The translations under genes and the position numbers were made by a program. A DNA stretch of 64,000 nt from Zygnema cylindricum (taxonomy: Eukaryota; Streptophyta; Zygnematophyceae; Zygnematales; Zygnemataceae): NCBI GenBank assembly GCA_037447655.1, contig JBBHKE010003541.1, positions 71,339 to 135,338 of the forward strand, read 5' to 3'. The notes beneath the pieces were generated by a model. The model saw nothing but the letters and a program-made list of their open reading frames with translations, was not told the DNA's origin and ran no database searches. Below, piece after piece: positions 1-10,573 of the stretch. How positions within the stretch are numbered: the first letter of the stretch is position 1; each line of letters opens with the position of its first letter.

Positions 1-1032
1 AAGTTAACAGCAAACAATACATGCCCAAACAAACCCAACATGCAAATCCATGTATAAAAGCAACATGAAATCAAAATACAACAAAGCGCATACCTGCGCT
101 AAACTAAACATCCGCGAGTCACGCGTGAAATATCAAACCAAACAAAACCAACAAACCAACACATTGCAATGTAAAAGTCATGATATATGACGTCGAATCA
201 CCCTCCCTTTTGAATTAGAAAATACCCTCTTTTATAGGCACTTTATATAACCGAAAGCACCTGTCAAAAGAGAACAGACCTACAAAATAAAAACGTACGA
301 AGGCGACATTAGAACGTGAGACTAAAAAACACATTCTAGGAAAGTCAACAACAGCTACTACAAACGGCAGAAACTATATTACTCCTTATTTCAAACTAAA
401 GTACAACGAAAATATGTACCTAAACGTACAACCCAAACAAACCCGTACATAACAAACGACAATTGAACTTGGTCGTCGCAAAACCGAATCTACGCGAGAC
501 CACGAATCTACGAAAGGATTAAAAGACATAATGACGCCAAACCACCCACAAAGACAAAACGACAAATAATACGGCTGCGCGACATGCCACGACAGCCGAT
601 TACAACATTGAATCTAACAACAACTTCACATGTGACTTGTTCTTATGACACTGAGTTAGCCGTATAGAATCAAACAGATATTTTAGCATATTTTGATTCA
701 CTCTTATCGACATATGATAATTCAAACCACAATAATGATAATGCAACAAAGTCAATGGTGACATCGCAAACATACGGAAAGAACCACGCAGGTTGCTTGG
801 AAGCGTAGCACCCGGTTTCGGGCAATTTAAATGAGATCTCATACCAAAGTATAGATGTAAGAATAAAGAGGGAAGTTTTCACCTTGAACTTATGGACTAC
901 CACTGGTTGCCCTTCATAAAAACTTTTGCAAAATACATAATTTTGTTCTTCTCTGAAGGGTATAGATGCTCGAAAAGGAGATAACTCTCGTGAAGAGAAC
1001 AGTTGCAACCCATCTAGAGTTTTTCCAGCTAC
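1..1032. other. No recognisable gene
   Basis: AT-rich DNA. The short open frames on the minus strand between about 600 and 1008 overlap each other and show no domain, signal peptide or sensible composition. I see no RNA gene or transposon terminus here. Confidence 0.5.
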
Positions 1033-1152
1033 ATTGAAGATAAAAAATCACAATTTCATTATCTCTTTCTAGAGATGTGTACCATGAGTGGCATTGAAGA
1101 TAAAAAATCAAAATTTCATTCTCTCTTTCTAGAGATGTGTACCATGAGTGGC
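1033..1152. repeat. 60-bp tandem duplication
   Basis: Two adjacent 60-bp copies (1033-1092 and 1093-1152) differ at only a few positions. Each begins ATTGAAGATAAAAAATCA and ends ACCATGAGTGGC. The exact period and small divergence point to a recent local duplication. No coding role is apparent. Confidence 0.85.
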
Positions 1153-2800
1153 AGTTAGAAATTCCTTCCTAAAAACTAGAAATCGCTAGCTGATGCTAAC
1201 CGAATGTACGTAATATATAGGGCGTTCTGTGTTCCGCTTTTCTTTTGTAGTATTTAAGAAACAATATAAGTTTGACGTCAGCAAGGAAATCTTCTTTACA
1301 TCCAGTCAACGAAAGGTCTTCTATAATTTACATTTTATTATTGTGTGTAACTTGTGCTAATGTCCTTTTATTTTCCTTACATCTAGAATCACAAGTAAGT
1401 ACTTTCATCATCTAGCATGTCCTTTTATTCAGGAATATAGGTCGAATTTTTCGTTTAAAAATTGAATAACTTACGTGGTGTGACAAAGTTCGCTTCAATG
1501 CGTGGTGTGATAGAGTTCGCTTCAATGTGAAAACGTACAGACAAGTCTCGTCTCGTTGAGGCTAAGATGGTTGCCGGTAACGACAAAAACAAAAAAAACA
1601 TAAAAGTACGTAGAATACCGTCGACGTCGCAATAGATAAAATGACGTTGAGGAATACCTTTCGTAATTTAGACTGTGCTAAAGCAAAACAATTGGACTCC
1701 AAAATTTTATTTTTGATAAAATAAACATGATCGATAACAGTAAAAATCCCCAAGTGTAATTTGATCTACAAATGAGTTATAGCATGTGTCATGTCACCGA
1801 AACCAACTTGCCGTCTACATATTTCACAAACATGTGTCATCGGATCCACCTTTCAGTCTACGTATTTTGTTTTCAAATATGAACTACATATTTGTGTGAT
1901 TTGTTATTTACAGAGTACAGTTTTTACACGGAACCTATGATATGCACTATGGACAATTTTTATGATTTAGTTATCCAGTATTTTGAAAGCTTTTGTATAT
2001 CTTGAAAGAAGTGATATAAACCTCATTATGAAAGATCTTGGAAAGAGAAATCCAACCACCACCTGTAACTGTGACCAAGTTGCCCTGCATTTTCACTTTC
2101 GCACTTCTAAAAAAATACTGGAAAGCTTATCTATTTTCTTGCTGTGTGATGAGAAAAATCATGTTATTATGGTGGATGAGATATCTTACCATTTGAAGGC
2201 GTCAATGACCAGGGTGGTGGTGGACCAGTAGAATCTCTTGACCAGGGTGGTGGCGATGGCTTGAGTGGTGGCAAATGGTAGCATAAGGTATGGAAGACAT
2301 AAAATTTGCTTCAGGTACAAAATGGTTGCCAGGAATCATTGCCACCGTTGCAATAAGTTTAGATGCGCATTTAAAAAGCTTGAAAAAATGAATACCACAT
2401 GCCAGAGTTGTACCGTGGTTGGGATAATGCTCCGAAATCGGAGCATTTTACCAATATATCCCGCTCCCGGACCATTTTACAAACCTTAATACCGGTGCCG
2501 TTTTTCTAGTTTTTCAAAGAAAATGGTTCAAGTGAAATATGTTGTTTTTTACGTGTTGCCTTCGAATAAAATGCCGAAACTCGTTTCGGTCGAGTTTCAT
2601 AACTTGGTTTTTTTTCGGTCTCAAAAATGGTTAAAATGTGCCTTTTTCGGAGCATTTTTTCCCTTTGAACGCGAAAGAATACATCTCCACATATCATTGT
2701 GCGATCGGTGCTCACGATGGCTTGTTGGGTAGGTGTGAGTTCCCTCTGATTATGAAAAATGTAATACATGATGGTCCTTTTACAAAAACCTCCTAAAAAC
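1153..2800. other. Mostly unique AT-rich DNA, no gene recognised
   Basis: Contains a 27-bp tandem duplication at 1474-1500 and 1501-1527 (unit CGTGGTGTGA...TTCAATG). Plus-strand frames at 1983-2231 and 2265-2489 have no recognisable domain and are not supported by flanking exon signals. Blocks resembling the 184-bp satellite downstream (a 'CCGGACCATTTT' core) begin to appear near 2460. Confidence 0.4.
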
Positions 2801-4110
2801 ACGTGTTTTGATACCGGTTTTTTAGCCCATTTCCGGACCATTTTTGGTAGGGAAATCATAAAAACGTATCTCTCCCGTCCCTTGTCCGTTTGCTGCCTTC
2901 TTTATATCTGTGGATAGATAATCGTGCAAGTATTAACCAAAAAATATAATTGTATACGTGTCCTATAGAAAAAACCACGGAAATTGTCGATGAGAAATCG
3001 CTGTTTTGGTCCATTTCGGGACCATTTTTCGGAGGGAAATGAGATAAATGTATCTCTGCCGTCCCTTCTCCGTTTGCTGCCTTCTTTATATCGGTGGATA
3101 GATAATAATGTAAGGATTACCCAAAAAATATAATATTATACTGGTACCATACAAAAAACCACGGGAATTGTCGATGAGAAATCGCTGTTTTTGTGCATTT
3201 CCGGACCATTTTTGTAAGCTAATTGAAACAATTATATCTCTCCCGTTCCTAACCCGTTCGCTGCCGTCTTTAGATCGTTGGATAGGTAATAATATGAGGA
3301 TTAGGATAAAAATGTATTACCTGCCGGGTTCCTTACCAAAAACCGTCCGTGCACCGTTGTAAAATCCGAGTAAATTAGTGTATCCTTGTTCAAATTTTAC
3401 TAGCATAACCCACGGAGGCGGAAGTAACCCACAAAACACCACAAACGTTGTAAGCATTTCCGTGATTCGCTGAAAACGTCACGTAACCTCGTGTATCCTA
3501 GTTCAAATTTGACTAGCATAACCCACGGAGGTAGAAGATGTAGCCTTCACCCGGAGGTAGAGTGATTTTTTTCTAACCGGTATGTTAAAGTTGCACGTCC
3601 GTCGTCCCTCCCCCGTTCAACACCGTCCGTTTACTTCTAAAACAACTCAAGTACCCTAGTGTAACCTTGTTCAAATTTGACTACCCCAACCACTGGAGTC
3701 GGAGTTAAAATCCATGTTTTCTAACCGGCGTTTCGGTTCATTTTCGGACCATGTTTAGGGGCACAGTTTGAAAATTGCTCTTGCGTCTTCCGTCGTCCTA
3801 TTGACGCCTCGCCCTTGAAAACCCCTAATTAAAATAGTGCATCTTTTTTCACATTTGACCAGCATAACCACTAGAGTCGTAATACTTAGCCTACGACCGG
3901 AGGTAAAGTCCATTTTTTCCGACAGGTTTTTTGGCCAATTAAAGGACATTTTTGAATATTTTTAGCTCTCCAATCCTTTTTCCGTTTGCTGCCATTTTTT
4001 GTTCTTTAGATAGGTAATAACACATACATCGCGATATAAATATATTACTGCCCCAGGTTCATACGAAAACCCACGGAAACTGTCGATGTTTAACCAGCTA
4101 CTTTGGCAAT
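2800..4110. repeat. 184-bp tandem satellite, diverging to the right
   Basis: The core around 'GGACCATTTTT' recurs at 2837, 3021 and 3205, giving a period of 184 bp. Each unit carries a 'CGTTTGCTGCCTTCTTTATAT' type block and 'AACCACGG(A/G)AATTGTCGATG'. Diverged relatives of the core continue near 3750 and 3940 with irregular spacing. I see no coding potential. Confidence 0.75.
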
Positions 4111-4289
4111 TTTTTAGGCGAATTTATGGTTTTTAATTCACCAACTCTTACTCTCTCTCTCGTCCCTCCCCCCATTTTCCTGAGAATCGTTAAGTTAAAT
4201 AGTGTATCTTTGGTTTCCTGTACTTAGTCAAATTCGAGGTTTTTGACTCGGCGTACACGGATTCCAACACTTAGCAATATTTCGAAGTT

Positions 4290-4935
4290 TTTTTACTCGG
4301 CTTAGGTATTAAGCTCAATTCTCGGGTTTGGGTTTTATAAGCCCCAATATCGAAATACACCGGTTTGGGTATTAAACCCAATTTTTGGGTTTGGGTTTTA
4401 TAAGCCCCAATATCGAAATACACCGGTTTGGGTATTAAGCCCAATTTTCGGGTTTGGGTTTTATAAGCCCCAATATCGAAATACACCGGTTTGGGTATTA
4501 AGCCCAATTTTCGGGTTTGGGTTTTATAAGCCCCAATATCGAAATACACCGGTTTGGTTATTAAGCCCGATTCTCCGGTTTGGGTTTTATAAGCCCTAAT
4601 ATCAAAATACACACCGGTTTGGGTATTAAGCCCAATTTTTGGGTTTGGGTTTTATAAGCCCCAATATCGAAATACACGGGTTTGGGTATTAAGCCCAGTT
4701 TTCGGGTTTGGGTTTGATAAGCCCCAATATCGAAATACACCGGTTTGGGTATTAAGCCCAATTCTCGGGTTTGGGTTTTATAAGCCCCAATATCGAAATA
4801 CACGGGTTTGGCTATTAAGCCCAATTTTCGGGTTTGGGTTTGATAAGCCTCAATATTGAAATACACCGGTTTGGGTATTAAGCTTATTTCATGGGTTTGG
4901 GTTATATAAGCCCCTATATCGAAATTCAAGGGTTT
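4290..4935. repeat. 63-bp minisatellite, about ten copies
   Basis: A 63-bp unit (cores 'GGTTTGGGTATTAAGCCCAA' and 'TATAAGCCCCAATATCGAAA') is repeated about ten times head to tail. Because 63 is a multiple of three, the minus strand reads as a 21-residue repeat, but a 2-bp insertion near 4610 splits it into two overlapping frames with no conserved start. The array sits inside a looser repeat ('CACGGATTCC..CACTTAGCCAAAA', about 59 bp period) found at 4252-4290 and 4940-5110. Confidence 0.8.
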
Positions 4936-5149
4936 TCCAACACTTAGCCAAAATTTGCAAGTTTTTGACTTGGTACACGGATTCCAACACTTAGCCAAAA
5001 ATTTCGAAGTATTTTCTCGGCGTACACGGGTTCCGGTACTTAGCCAAAAATTTTGAAGTAGTTTGGCTCGGCGTACACGGATTCCGGTACATAGCCAAAA
5101 TTTCGAAGTCGTTTGTTTTTACCTTGTTCTACACACTCCAAACGTGAAT

Positions 5150-7760
5150 TTAAAGCTTCTTCAAAAGCTTCAAAGGTGGCCTAAGCGCCAATATAAGGCT
5201 TCCTCTGTGGCACAAAGCCTGAAAAATGCGGCGAAAAAGTTTGGTGCAAATGCCTATGCATTGGAGTAACCACAGTGTTTTTTGCCGAATGACCTCCTTA
5301 GGGCAAACGCCCTCCCAGTATTGAGGGACTGCTCCCTCTACTACGTAAAAAAGTGCAAATGTGCGACAGACCGCAAATTGGTAGCCCAAAAAAAGGATAG
5401 AAATACTTGATGAGATATCTAGTAAATTTTCAAAACTGAAAATTGGAAAATATTATACTGCGACCTAAAAGGCTTGAAAGGTGGCCTTAGCGCCGATTTA
5501 AAGCTTCCTATATGGCACTAGGCCGTAAAAATGCTCCCAAAGTGCTTGGGGCAAACGCCTTTGCCTTGGCAAACCCCGGGCTTACTTGTCCAAAATGACC
5601 GGCTTGGGGCGGAGTCCCGCCCAGTATTGAGGGACTCCTCCCCCTACTAGGTAAAAAAGTGCAATTGTGCGGCCTAAAAGGCTCCAAAGGTGGCCTTAGC
5701 GCCGATTTAAAGCTTCCTCTATGACACAAAGCCGAAAAAGTACTCCCAAAATGCTTGGGGCAAACGCCTTTGCCTTGGCGTAACCGCGGTCTTTGAAATG
5801 GCGCGTACACGGGTTTCGGTACTTTGCCAAAATTTTGTAAATTTTTTTCAATACTGAAAATTTCAAAATTGTATATTTCGGCCGTTTTTTCCCCGATTTT
5901 GGCCCGTGATAGCTCGTTGGGTAGGTATTGACCTACTCTTTATCACTAAGTTGACAAAAAATGCCTTTGCTTAGCCTAATGCTTGGGGCAAACGCCTTTG
6001 CCTTGGCGTAGCCGCGGTCTTACTTGTCTGAAATGACCGGCTTGGGGCAGACGCCCTCCCTGTATTGAGGGACTCTTCCCCCTACTAAATAAAAAGGGTC
6101 AAGTGTGCGTCGGACCGCAAATTGACACCTCAAAAAAAAGATAGAACACTTAGCCAAATTTTCGAAGAATTTTCAATACTGCAACATGTAAAATGCTATA
6201 TCTTGGCTGTTATTTGGTGGAATTTGACTAATTATAGCTTGTTCGAAAGATAACAAAATTATCTACCCAACAAGCTACAACAATTTAAATTCCATCAAAT
6301 ACCGGCCGAGATATAGCATTTTATACTGTGCAGTATTGAAAATTCTGAAATATTTTTCAATACTGTAAAATGTACAATGCTATATCTCGGCCGGTATTTG
6401 GTGGAATTCAACTTGTTATTGCTCGTTCGAAAGATAACCAATTTACCTACCCAAAAAGCTATAATAGGCTAAATTCCACCACATACCGGCCGAGATATAG
6501 CATTTTGCATTTTGCGGTATTGAAAATTTAGAAAGATTTGTCAATACTGCAATATGTAAAATGCTATATCTCGGCTGGTATTTGGTGGAATTTGACTTGT
6601 TATAGCGCGTTCGAAATATAAATTAATTACCTACCCAACAAGCTAAAATAAGCTAAACTCCAAAAAATACGGGCCGAGATATAGCATTTTACATTTTGCA
6701 GTATTGAAAATTCTTCGAAAATTTGGCTAACTGATCTATCTTTTTTTTGAGGTGTCAATTTGCGGGCCGACGCACATTTGACCCTTTTTACTTAGAAGGG
6801 GGAGGAGTCCATCACTACTGGGAGGGCGTTTGCCCCAAGCTGGTCATTTCAGACAAGTAAGACCGCGGTTACGCCAAGGCAAAGGCGTTTGCCCCAAGCA
6901 TTTTGGGAGCACTTTTCCGGCTTTGTGCCATAGAGGAAGCTTTAAATCGGCGCTAAGGCCACCTTAGGAGCCTTTTAGGCCGCACATTTGCACTTTTTTA
7001 CCTAGTAGGGGGAGGAGTCCCTCAACACTTGGAGGGTGTTTGCCCCAAGCCGGTCATTTCGGACAAGTAAGACCGCGGTTACGCCAAGGCAAAGGCGTTT
7101 GCCCCAAGCATTTTGGGAGCACTTTTCCGGCTTTGTGCCATAGAGGAAGCTTTAAATCGGCGCTAAGGCCACATTAGGAGCCTTTTAGGCCGCACATTTG
7201 CACTTTTTTACCTAGTAGGGGGAGGAGTCCCTCAATACAGGGAGGGCGTTTGCCCCAAGCCGGTCATTTTGGACAAGTAAGACTACGGTTACGCCAAGGC
7301 AAAGGCGTTTGCCCCAAGCACTTTGGGAGCATTTTTACCGCCTAGTGCCATAGAGGAAGCTTTAAATCGGCGCTAAGGCCACCTTTGGTGCCTTTTAGGC
7401 CGCACAATTGCACTTTTTTACCTGGTAGGGGGAGGAGTTCCTCACTACTGGGAGGGCGTTTGCCCCAAGCCGGTCATTTCGGACAAGTAAGACCACGGTT
7501 ACGCCTAGGCAAAGGCGTTTGCCCCAAGCATTTTGGGAGCTTTTTTACGGCTTTCTGCCATGGAGGAAGCTTTAAATCGGTGCTAAGGCCACCTTTGGAG
7601 CCTTCTAGGTTGCAGTGTAATATGTTTTCACAAATACTGAAATGCGTATATGCCGAGTTGAAAAAGCTTCCAAATTTTGGCTAAGTTCCGGAATATTTGG
7701 GTGGTTTTTCCCGGAACCCGTGTACGCCGAGTTGAAAAACTTCCATATTTTGGCTAGGTG
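5150..7760. repeat. Large inverted repeat with 210-bp satellite and palindromic core
   Basis: The right arm contains a satellite of exactly 210 bp: 'GACCGCGGTTACGCC' or variants start at 6861, 7071, 7281 and 7491. The left arm (about 5450-6180) carries the same unit reversed. The centre (about 6180-6720) is a cluster of direct and inverted copies of an 'ATGCTATATCTCGGCCGGTA' block. The whole region could fold into long cruciform structures. Short frames here are by-products of the repeat. Confidence 0.8.
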
Positions 7761-8340
7761 TTCTATCTTTTTTTTGACGTGTCAATTTGCGGTCCGATGC
7801 ACATTCGACCTTTTTCATTAGGTGTGGGAGGAAAGGAGAAGGACAAAAAAAAAGTGATGGAAAGCGTTTGCCCCAAGCTTGGAAATCGTTTTCCCCAAGC
7901 GAGGAAAGCGTGTGTCTCAAGGATTGAAGGCGTATGCCCCAAGGTCCCTTTCGTTATCTCGGCCCGCTTCTCCGTTATAAAGTTGCACCCCCCCCCATCA
8001 CTTTTCCCTCTTTGAGCTCTATGGCGCCGAAGTAGTTGGCATTGCGCTCCGGTTGTCGGCTCTCACTCGAATGTTCATACCACTTTTGGTTGCTCGTAAT
8101 TGGGCAGGCAGTTTCGCGTCGTGCGCTTTCATCGATAGGTTTTCAACCTGTCTTGCTTGCGTCCTCGGGATTTTTCATCACTTTCTATGGGCGATAGAGG
8201 ACCGTGGGGCTTTCGTCTCGCGCGCCTCCGTCGTGCATACTGTGTGAACGTTTGGGTCCCTTGCCGGATCTCGAACGCTTTTTGATGGAATGTTGTGGAG
8301 TTTGTGCTCATACACCATGTGAATAGCTAAGTGGAAGCAT
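7760..8340. other. No gene recognised
   Basis: Transition between satellites. It contains short 'GTTTGCCCCAAG' blocks reminiscent of the flanking arrays. Short frames on both strands show no domain. Confidence 0.4.
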
Positions 8341-9990
8341 CTTCCCAAACTTTGCCACCTTGTAGGGTGCTAAGTCTTAGGCCATTGCGAAATGGCAAAA
8401 TTCATCTTAGACTCGTTTCACTATTGGCTTGAGAACAGTTAGCCGTGAGGTAGACTTGTGCTCGCACTTAGTTTACGTTTACCCCAAACTTATGCCACTT
8501 TGAAAGCCTTTGCCAAGACTAAGGCCCTTCCGAAGTGGTAAGCTTTGCTTTGGATAGGGGTGAAGCCCTACTCTAAGGTAATGCCCTCTTTGGAGTGTGT
8601 TGAGCCCTCGGCTTTGCCGATGAGCAAACCTTTCATTCAGATTTGTTTCACTCTTGGCTTGAGAACAGTCAACCTCACCATTGGTTCGAGGAAGGCTTGT
8701 GCTCGGCTTTATTATGAAACCGATTACTCATTTTTGAAACAACCCTAACTCAGACTTTTGCCCCAATCTCAAAAATGAAATTAGGGCAAAAGTGCAAGGG
8801 GTAAGCTTTGCTTTGGACCTGCTCCGAAGCGTTTACCTCAAAGCTTATGCCACCTTGGAGGCCTTTGCCAAGTCTTATGCCCTACTGAAGTGGTAAGCTT
8901 TGCTTTGGACCGGCTCGGAAGCGTTTACCCCAAGCTTATGCCACCTTGGAGGCCTTTGCCAAGTCTTATGCCCTACCGAAGTGGTAAGCTTTGCTTTGGA
9001 CCGGCTCGGAAGCTTTTACCCCAACCTTATGCCACCTTGGAGGCCTTTGCCAGGGCTTAGGCCCTACCAAAGTGGTAAGCTTTTCTTTGGACTGGCTCCA
9101 AAGCGTTTACCCCAAGTTTATGCCACCCTGGAGGCCTTTGCCAAGTCTTCGGCCTTACCGAAGTGGTAAGCTTTGCTTTGGACCGGCTCCGAGTGTTTAC
9201 CCCAAGCTTATGCCACCTTGGAGGCCTTTGCCAAGTCTTAGGCCTTACCGAAATGGTAAGCTTTGCTATGGACCGGCTCCGAAGCGTTTACCCCAAGCTT
9301 ATGCCACCTTAGAGGCCTTTGCCAAGTCTTAGGCCATACCGAAGTGGTAAGCTCAGCCTTAGACTCGTTCCGAAAGCATACTCCAACATAATGCCAGTTT
9401 GGAGGGTGTTAAGCCCTCGGGCATGCCGAAGTTGCAAACATTCCGTCAAAGTTGTCTCACTGTTGGCTTGAGAACAGTCAGCGATGACTTGTGCTTGCCT
9501 GTTGGTTGAAACAAATTAGGCATTTTTTATACAACCCTAATCTCAAACTTTTGCCCTAATCTCAGAAATGAGATTAGGGCAAATAGTGGAAGCGGTAAGC
9601 TTTGCTTTGGACCGGTTCCGCAGCGTTTACCTTGAGCTTTCACCATTTTGAAGGCCTTTGGGAAGACTAAGGCCATTCCGAAGAGGTAAGCTATGCTTTG
9701 GACAGGGGTGATGCCCTACTCCAAGCTAATGCCACTTTGGAGGTTGTCGACCCTTCAGCTATGCCGAAGTGCAAACATTTTTTCAAACTTGTTTTACATT
9801 TGGCTTGACAACATTCACCCTCACCATTGGTTTGAGGAAGATTCGTACTCGCCTTTGGCTTGAAACAAATTATTCATTTTTGAAACAACCCTAATCTCAA
9901 ACTTTTGCCCTAATCTCAGAAATGAGATTAGGGCAAATAGTGAAAGTGGTAAGTATTGCTTTGGATCGGTTCCGATGCGTTTACCCCAAA
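8340..9990. repeat. About 91-bp tandem array inside a higher-order repeat
   Basis: 'GGTAAGCTTTGCTTTGGA' recurs with its GTAAG at 8801, 8893, 8984, 9074, 9166, 9256 and 9347, that is every 90-92 bp. A longer flanking module (from 'TTGGCTTGAGAACAGT' to a hairpin 'GCCCTAATCTCA-GAAA-TGAGATTAGGGC') occurs around 8640-8790, 9460-9590 and 9790-9940. Plus-strand frames through the array are incidental. Confidence 0.8.
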
Positions 9991-10121
9991 GTTATGTGAT
10001 GCTTGCCAAATCATTGGTTTTTCACTGAACCGTTTCGTATTTTTTGATTTTTGCCATTTAGAAAAAAAAATGTCTTAGTCCACATGAAAAATGAAGACTT
10101 TTGCAACTCAGTTGGAATTCA

Positions 10122-10197
10122 GTCTATTGTTTGGTACCATCCCATCACGTATAAACATGTAGATGGTGCATGCGGAGTTCGAATCTCCGAATAGACC
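10122..10197 (+). tRNA. tRNA-like sequence lacking a normal D arm
   Basis: A 7-bp acceptor stem is perfect (GTCTATT at 10122-10128 with AATAGAC at 10190-10196), and a perfect 5-bp T arm surrounds TTCGAAT at 10173-10189. Total length is tRNA-like. The middle does not form the usual D arm plus 5+7+5 anticodon arm. Instead ACCATC (10136-10141) pairs with GATGGT (10162-10167) around a long loop. I cannot assign an anticodon. It may be a decayed tRNA, an odd organellar-type tRNA or a tRNA-derived repeat. Confidence 0.35.
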
Positions 10198-10573
10198 CGA
10201 AAAACAATATGAATCATTGAATTTCGGTGAAAGGCAATGATATAGATATCATTGCTTTTCGGAATCTGACTGCCTGACTGCCCGTAGATGTATGCGGTGT
10301 AGAAATTTGTCACACTCCCTCCCCTCTCCTTCCCGTTCTATTCTTTTTGCCTACTAACCGCAATCTTTCTACTCTCCTCTATCTTTCGTTTTTATTCTTC
10401 GTGCAAGTGAAATTTGCAACCGATCATGTGAAACAAGCCAACTTTTAGATTGAAAATCGTGGTAAACACGTGATAGGAAAAAACGAGTAGTAAAATAATT
10501 TTAAAAAGTACTTAATCATAGATTTAGTAAGAAGGAGATTTAGGGAAAATAGTCAATAAACAACTTTATAGTT
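10198..10573. other. AT-rich spacer with a hairpin
   Basis: A near-perfect inverted repeat at about 10231-10262 has arms 'AAAGGCAATGATAT' and 'ATATCATTGCTTTT'. Otherwise the interval upstream of the broken gene at 10574 is unremarkable. Confidence 0.4.

Noticed and set aside
4271-4998. Two overlapping minus-strand frames with 21-residue repeats as genes
   Set aside because: Two-base insertion breaks the frame, no conserved start, no exon signals; treated as a minisatellite.
4290-9350. Regular repeats as a CRISPR array
   Set aside because: Units are contiguous or differ gradually with no unique spacers between constant repeats, and the genome is eukaryotic.
8751-9945. CCCTAA-like motifs as telomeric repeat
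   Set aside because: They occur once per hairpin in a satellite, never as a tandem CCCTAAA array.
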